Shown: one piece after another, positions 60,701-64,000 of the stretch
Numbering within the stretch: the stretch's first letter is position 1
How the letters are laid out: every line of letters starts with the position of its first letter
Origin: Desulfobacter hydrogenophilus
GTDB lineage: Bacteria > Desulfobacterota > Desulfobacteria > Desulfobacterales > Desulfobacteraceae
Assembly (NCBI RefSeq): GCF_004319545.1
Contig: NZ_CP036313.1
Span: 248,001 to 312,000 of the forward strand
Reading direction: 5' to 3'
Length of the DNA stretch: 64,000 nucleotides
Program-made: the position numbers and the translations under genes
The notes under the pieces: model-generated
Databases searched by the model: none
Told to the model about the DNA's origin: nothing
What the model saw: the letters and a program-made list of their open reading frames with translations, nothing else

Positions 60701-62979
60701 CCCAGGACATTTTTCTATCCGGGTTTAAGGGAAACGGCAACAGATTGGTGGAAAAAAGCTTGCTGTTTCTCCACGATACAAAAGTGATCACCCTTCAAAA
60801 CGGTCTGGGGGTATTCCGCCAGGCATTTACCCTGTCCATGGAAGAGGCGGCTCTGCCCCGGCAGTACACCCGGGGAGATTACGAACCCTTGTCCCAGCAC
60901 TATGATCAAAAAAATGTCCAGGTACATGTCATGGAAAAATATGCCGAATTCGGCATGGAAAAGATCCGCACCGCCCTGGACTTTGTCCGGGACTATTTTC
61001 AACACTCCCACGATAATTTCATTCTCAGGTATTTTCCCGGACAGAAAAAAATCATCACCACGGCCATGACGGCCAAAGCCTATGCAGATATTATCCAAAG
61101 CCTGGGTAATAAGGTACAAGAAGCCATTGTGGCCGCCCCGGAAAACAGGAATCTGCTGGTGCTGGCAGGTCCTGGCTCGGGAAAAACCCGAACAATCGTC
61201 CACCGGTGTGCCTGGCTGATCAAGGCACGATCAATCAACCCGGAAAGTATTCTTGTCCTGTGCTTCAACCACGGCACCATGATCGAACTTCGGGCCAGAA
61301 TCAAAGCCTTGACCGGAAAACGAGCGGCCCAGGTGACGGCCATGACCTTCCACGGTCTTGCCATGCGCATCACGGGCCGCTGCCTGCTGGACCCGCACAG
61401 TGGACAAAATCAGAACCGGGAAATTGATTTCAACACAGTGATTGACGAAGCCGTTGAGATCCTTGAAGGCAAAAGACAAATCTCCGGAGTGGACACCGAC
61501 CAGACCCGGCAGTACCTGCTGGCCCGGTACCGTTATATTCTGGTGGATGAATACCAGGACATAGACGAACGCCAGTACCAATTTATTACGGCACTCACCG
61601 GCCGACTGGCTGACGACGACGATACAAAAATCGCCATCATGGCTGTGGGGGATGATGACCAGAGCATTTACGGATTCAGAGATGCCAACGTCAAATTCAT
61701 CCACCGGTTCAAGGAAGATTACAAGGCCCGCGAATCTTATCTCACCGAAAACTATCGCTGCCCCCACCCGGTGATTGAAACAGCCAATGACCTGATCGCC
61801 AGAAACAGGCAGCGCATGAAAACCCAGTCACGGTGCCGGATCAATGACAAACGAAAACACCTGGCCATGGCCCATGACAAGACGCCGGAAAAAGAGCGGG
61901 TGGCCATGGTCTGCTGCCGGGATATCCAAAGCCAGGCCGTATATACAGCCGGCTGCATCAAAGAACTTTTGGACCAGGAAGGCACAACGCCCCAAGACAT
62001 TGCCGTGATCTCCCGCCAGGGCATTGGATTTCCCGCCCTTGTGGCGCTTCGCATGGCCCTGGCAAGGCTTGGCATTCCCATAAGTTACAGTCTTACATCC
62101 AGCCCTGGATTTCCGCTGTTCAAAATCCGGGAATTCCAGGAAACCTTGTATTTTTTAAATGAACACAAACATGAAAGCATGGCCCCAGAGGCCTTAAAAA
62201 AAGCGGTGATGGATCTGTTTAAAAACAGGTCTTCATGGACGGCGCAGGTCGGGGGTATTTTAAATGATTTTTGTTCTGTCATCAGCGGCACAGAGATTTC
62301 GGTTGTCCAGGCAAGGGAATTTTTCCTGAGCGCACTGATTGAAGAGAAACAGGCCCGAAAAACCGGCACCGGCGTTTTCACCGGAACGGTCCACAGCATC
62401 AAGGGCATGGAGTTTAAACACGTGTTTATCCTGGACCACGGCTGGAAAGATAGCGACATCGAAGAGGAGCGCCGCCTTTACTACGTGGGCATGACCCGGG
62501 CCATGGAACATCTGACCCTTTTTGCCGTTCAAAATTCAGGCAACCCTCACACCGCCGTTCTGGCCCGCCACCCCTTTGTCTACTGCAAGCAAACACCAAA
62601 TGCCGAAATAACAGGCTTTTCAAAAAATGTGACCATCTCAATTCTTGGCATGGAAGATCTTTACATCTCTTTTCCCCAACGGTTTTCCCGGGATCACCCC
62701 ATCCACGAACACCTGGCCACTCTTAGAACAGGAGACCGTATATTTCTGGAAAGAGACGGTGCCTATATCCGCATCCTCAACCCGGACCGTCAATGTGTGG
62801 GCAGCCTGTCCCGGAAAGGCGTTGAAAAATGGGAACACCGCCTGCCCGGCATCATCAATGCCCGGGTGTTAGGTGTGGTCATCCGCAATGCCGATGAAAG
62901 TGAGTTACCACAGAGACCCCCAACAGACATTGAACAATGGTACCTGCCCATTGTGGAGATTCTTCACACGAACGATTAA
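57760..62979 (+). CDS. Exonuclease-RecQ-UvrD fusion helicase
   Basis: 1739 residues from the ATG at 57760 (TAATG overlap with the sixA remnant); the longer frame from 57613 is out-of-frame sixA sequence. Domains: DEDD-type 3'-5' exonuclease (about 38-175; LIIDFEAT, GHNIIKHDLALA, but NNPVADA in place of HNPVADA); a CxxC-type cluster (CSFC, about 290); RecQ helicase (about 315-690; ILPTGGGKSICYQ, IFDEAHCLSKWGHDF, FTATAKKDV, QEAGRAGRDQD) with a winged-helix region after; UvrD/Rep helicase (about 1110-1600; AGPGSGKTRT, LVDEYQDIDE, VGDDDQSIYGFRDAN, TVHSIKGMEFKHVF, YYVGMTRAMEH). Likely acts in DNA repair or replication fork processing. Two complete helicase motors in one chain is unusual. Confidence 0.9.
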   Translation: MEISQDKNQDSDRESGGKPTHAPTNLPADRPLDLKTCLCKSLIIDFEATPNGEVFHIGAVFNDRVFNEENISNPAPALQQLSRFAQGAKYILGHNIIKHDLALAKAHCPDAGILSLIPIDTLVLSPLAFPENPYHRLIKGYKLLSASKNNPVADAKLSTVLFEDQLAAFLLLKKCEPGLIAFFAWAFDLPTETFQGISQLFENLGGEKPGESRARDLFLNLCRDRGCATAAREIWEEINQATHRKPELAYLVSWLRVAGGNSVLPGWILHEFDGIADLVLRLRMACGNDACSFCTQHNNPERLLKKHFGFKAYRAMPDGRMLQREIVSASLSGRHHLAILPTGGGKSICYQIPALHRYERTGALTIVISPLKALMKDQVDNLNHATGTQAAAAINGSLTLPERGAVVEKVRLGDIGLLYISPEQLRNKSVVELIASRQVGCWIFDEAHCLSKWGHDFRPDYLNVADLIADQKKQTGRMPVIGAFTATAKKDVKEEIRQHFNEKLGLDLDSFEGGVDRENLHFYVYPVTAAEKYDVIARTLHDNLSETKGSAIVYCASRKGTEALSQFLNERGIVCQAFHAGRTEPDKRNIQDDFLSGTIPVICATNAFGMGIDKKDIRLVIHADIPGSLENYLQEAGRAGRDQDLADCILLYEQDDIDNQFSLNAYSKLSLQDIKKILKVLKDRGKKHPEIVITPAEILRLAGYEHMGGDDQRARIAVAWLERRGFIRRDFNRTLFFKGVPLVKSLDEAEKKLKTLNLSRTVQSVYMTLLQTLFNESKNALISADMLCEALSPIENLPEKYLDPGTIINELNNMANAGLIREGAVMTAFIRPKGKNNAGDLLIFFSRMEKTMADLMAELSPESSADKADLINLRLVAQRLKDKGFETATTDICTTLLHILAADQGESGGKSLKIAGKKGAEQQRVFVNVPWQILKERMDLRHRCARVCIDAIIKNLEPELKAARKEILGQFFISDIIQAMTQDIFLSGFKGNGNRLVEKSLLFLHDTKVITLQNGLGVFRQAFTLSMEEAALPRQYTRGDYEPLSQHYDQKNVQVHVMEKYAEFGMEKIRTALDFVRDYFQHSHDNFILRYFPGQKKIITTAMTAKAYADIIQSLGNKVQEAIVAAPENRNLLVLAGPGSGKTRTIVHRCAWLIKARSINPESILVLCFNHGTMIELRARIKALTGKRAAQVTAMTFHGLAMRITGRCLLDPHSGQNQNREIDFNTVIDEAVEILEGKRQISGVDTDQTRQYLLARYRYILVDEYQDIDERQYQFITALTGRLADDDDTKIAIMAVGDDDQSIYGFRDANVKFIHRFKEDYKARESYLTENYRCPHPVIETANDLIARNRQRMKTQSRCRINDKRKHLAMAHDKTPEKERVAMVCCRDIQSQAVYTAGCIKELLDQEGTTPQDIAVISRQGIGFPALVALRMALARLGIPISYSLTSSPGFPLFKIREFQETLYFLNEHKHESMAPEALKKAVMDLFKNRSSWTAQVGGILNDFCSVISGTEISVVQAREFFLSALIEEKQARKTGTGVFTGTVHSIKGMEFKHVFILDHGWKDSDIEEERRLYYVGMTRAMEHLTLFAVQNSGNPHTAVLARHPFVYCKQTPNAEITGFSKNVTISILGMEDLYISFPQRFSRDHPIHEHLATLRTGDRIFLERDGAYIRILNPDRQCVGSLSRKGVEKWEHRLPGIINARVLGVVIRNADESELPQRPPTDIEQWYLPIVEILHTND

Positions 62980-63157
62980 ACTCTAATTAAATTGAATCCA
63001 ACGCAACAAAAAAACATTAAAAATTAGGGGTTCTTTGATAGACATCTATTCAGATCAATGATACGAAATAAACGAATTTTACCCCAATGAAATTGATTAT
63101 CGGCTTTATACTCGAAGTACCCGTTTGCTATAGTAAAATCATATTTTAGGTATCATT

Positions 63158-64000
63158 ATGAATAAGAATATGAATGAAAAAAAAATTAAAAATGAGAATA
63201 ATAGAAAAAGCGATCGTAGATATAGAGATCACATAGTCATTTTTCACGGTTTCTTATACGCATTGGTTTTTAAAACTATTGTCACAGATCTTATAGAAAA
63301 TTGTTTTAAATATCATTCGTCTCCTTATTATTTGTTTCTTTATTTATCATTATCATGGGATCTATTTTTGTTGTTGTTCTTATTAGAAAGTTGGTGGGGC
63401 GTTTTACGGGACAGAGATTCGCTAAAAATAAGATTTTTGAGTCTTTGTTTGCCTCTTCTACATCCTGCATTGTTACTTCTCACACATTTATTTTTGAATA
63501 AACAGCTTTTAGACGTGTTTCCAAAAAATGAATTTGTGATGTATTCCTCAATTTATCCTTTAATTATTACTGATTTTATTATTATTGTATTTTTGATTCG
63601 AAAAAATTGTTATGATCGCTACACAATCATAAAACCATCCAATAAATTTAGGTTATACTCGGGTCTTTGTTTAATATTCATTTGTTTAATATTTTCTTTA
63701 TTATATCAAAAGAAAATTCTTCCTGACAATTGGTTAACTAACGATATCTATCCTACTTTATGGACTATATTTCACTTATTAGTAGCCTTGATTGGTATGC
63801 TTTTAATCGCTTTATTTCTTTTTTTGCATAGAGATTTGGCATTTTCATTAAGCATACAGAGTGACCGAGACAAATTTTTTTATGAAATTCATAAACAAAT
63901 TTTTTTGACGTTTAGAATCCTAAAAACAAAAAACTTTGATTTGTCTCAATCTGACAAAGGTTTTGGCTATATCGTGTTTTCGATGGGTGTTGAAAACATG
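63158..64000 (+). CDS. AT-rich membrane protein of unknown function (3' end outside the window)
   Basis: The frame is open from the ATG at 63158 to the window end, 281 codons without a stop. The N-terminus is basic and Asn/Lys-rich (MNKNMNEKKIKNENNRKSDR), followed by about six hydrophobic segments (for example HGFLYALVFKTIVTDLI, YYLFLYLSLSWDLFLLLFLL, SLCLPLLHPALLLLTHLFL, IYPLIITDFIIIVFLI). No domain is recognised. Base composition (much A/T) is unlike the GC-balanced genes before it, which suggests recent transfer. No strong ribosome-binding site was seen. Confidence 0.6.
   Translation, partial: MNKNMNEKKIKNENNRKSDRRYRDHIVIFHGFLYALVFKTIVTDLIENCFKYHSSPYYLFLYLSLSWDLFLLLFLLESWWGVLRDRDSLKIRFLSLCLPLLHPALLLLTHLFLNKQLLDVFPKNEFVMYSSIYPLIITDFIIIVFLIRKNCYDRYTIIKPSNKFRLYSGLCLIFICLIFSLLYQKKILPDNWLTNDIYPTLWTIFHLLVALIGMLLIALFLFLHRDLAFSLSIQSDRDKFFYEIHKQIFLTFRILKTKNFDLSQSDKGFGYIVFSMGVENM

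Overview
The window looks like a chromosomal segment of a Gram-negative sulfate-reducing Desulfobacterota, most like Desulfobacteraceae. Pointers are outer-membrane and LPS genes (lptD, waaA, msbA), a small assimilatory-type siroheme sulfite reductase of the kind found in sulfate reducers, a sigma-54 activator with a consensus -24/-12 promoter, a PEP-CTERM protein, and many deltaproteobacterial-type gene pairs. The genus cannot be fixed from the sequence alone. No rRNA, tRNA or CRISPR array was seen.

Layout. 0-11.5 kb: a plus-strand run of lptD (5' truncated by the window), a NusG-like antiterminator, an HU/IHF protein, holB, a PSP1/RicT protein, metG, a penicillin-binding transpeptidase, and an oversized GlmS-like amidotransferase. 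11.5-15.9 kb: an accessory patch with a palindromic repeat, a BON-MscS channel of unlike composition, two dispersed repeats and an IS1380-type insertion sequence. 15.9-21.9 kb: a minus-strand operon msbA, trm112-like, DUF4416, yicC, remA, gmk, rlmB, comF. 21.9-27.9 kb: waaA, two decayed genes, the small sulfite reductase with an MBL hydrolase, a DMT permease and tyrA. 28-32.2 kb: a ZraSR-like two-component pair with a divergent ZraP-like target gene behind a sigma-54 promoter. 32.3-34.9 kb: an FAH-family enzyme, a rhomboid protease and a periplasmic trypsin-like protease. 34.9-38.0 kb: a thiSGHF operon under a TPP riboswitch with a terminator. 38-44.3 kb: dapF, ribonuclease D, thrS, a methyltransferase and an MBL hydrolase. 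44.3-52.4 kb: a second accessory patch with a miniature Tn3-type element, a uvrB remnant, a PEP-CTERM protein, a riboswitch-controlled subtilisin and a Tn3-family transposon. 52.6-57.2 kb: three linked response regulators (REC-HD-GYP, REC-coil, REC-FapA). 57.3-63.0 kb: DUF3820, an internally deleted sixA and a 1739-residue exonuclease-RecQ-UvrD fusion. 63.2 kb to the end: an AT-rich membrane protein that runs off the window.

Several small repeat families are the least expected content. One repeat of about 70 bp occurs at eight places and often supplies or directly follows a stop codon, always in the same orientation relative to that gene. There are also two related MITE-like palindromes, a MITE-like insertion inside one copy of the 70-bp repeat, and a 64-bp element built from the ends of the Tn3-family transposon nearby. 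Cyclic-dinucleotide signalling links the subtilisin (GEMM-type riboswitch with a predicted translational switch) and the HD-GYP regulator operon; these two now lie on either side of the Tn3 transposon.

All homology statements come from reading motifs by eye; no database search was run.
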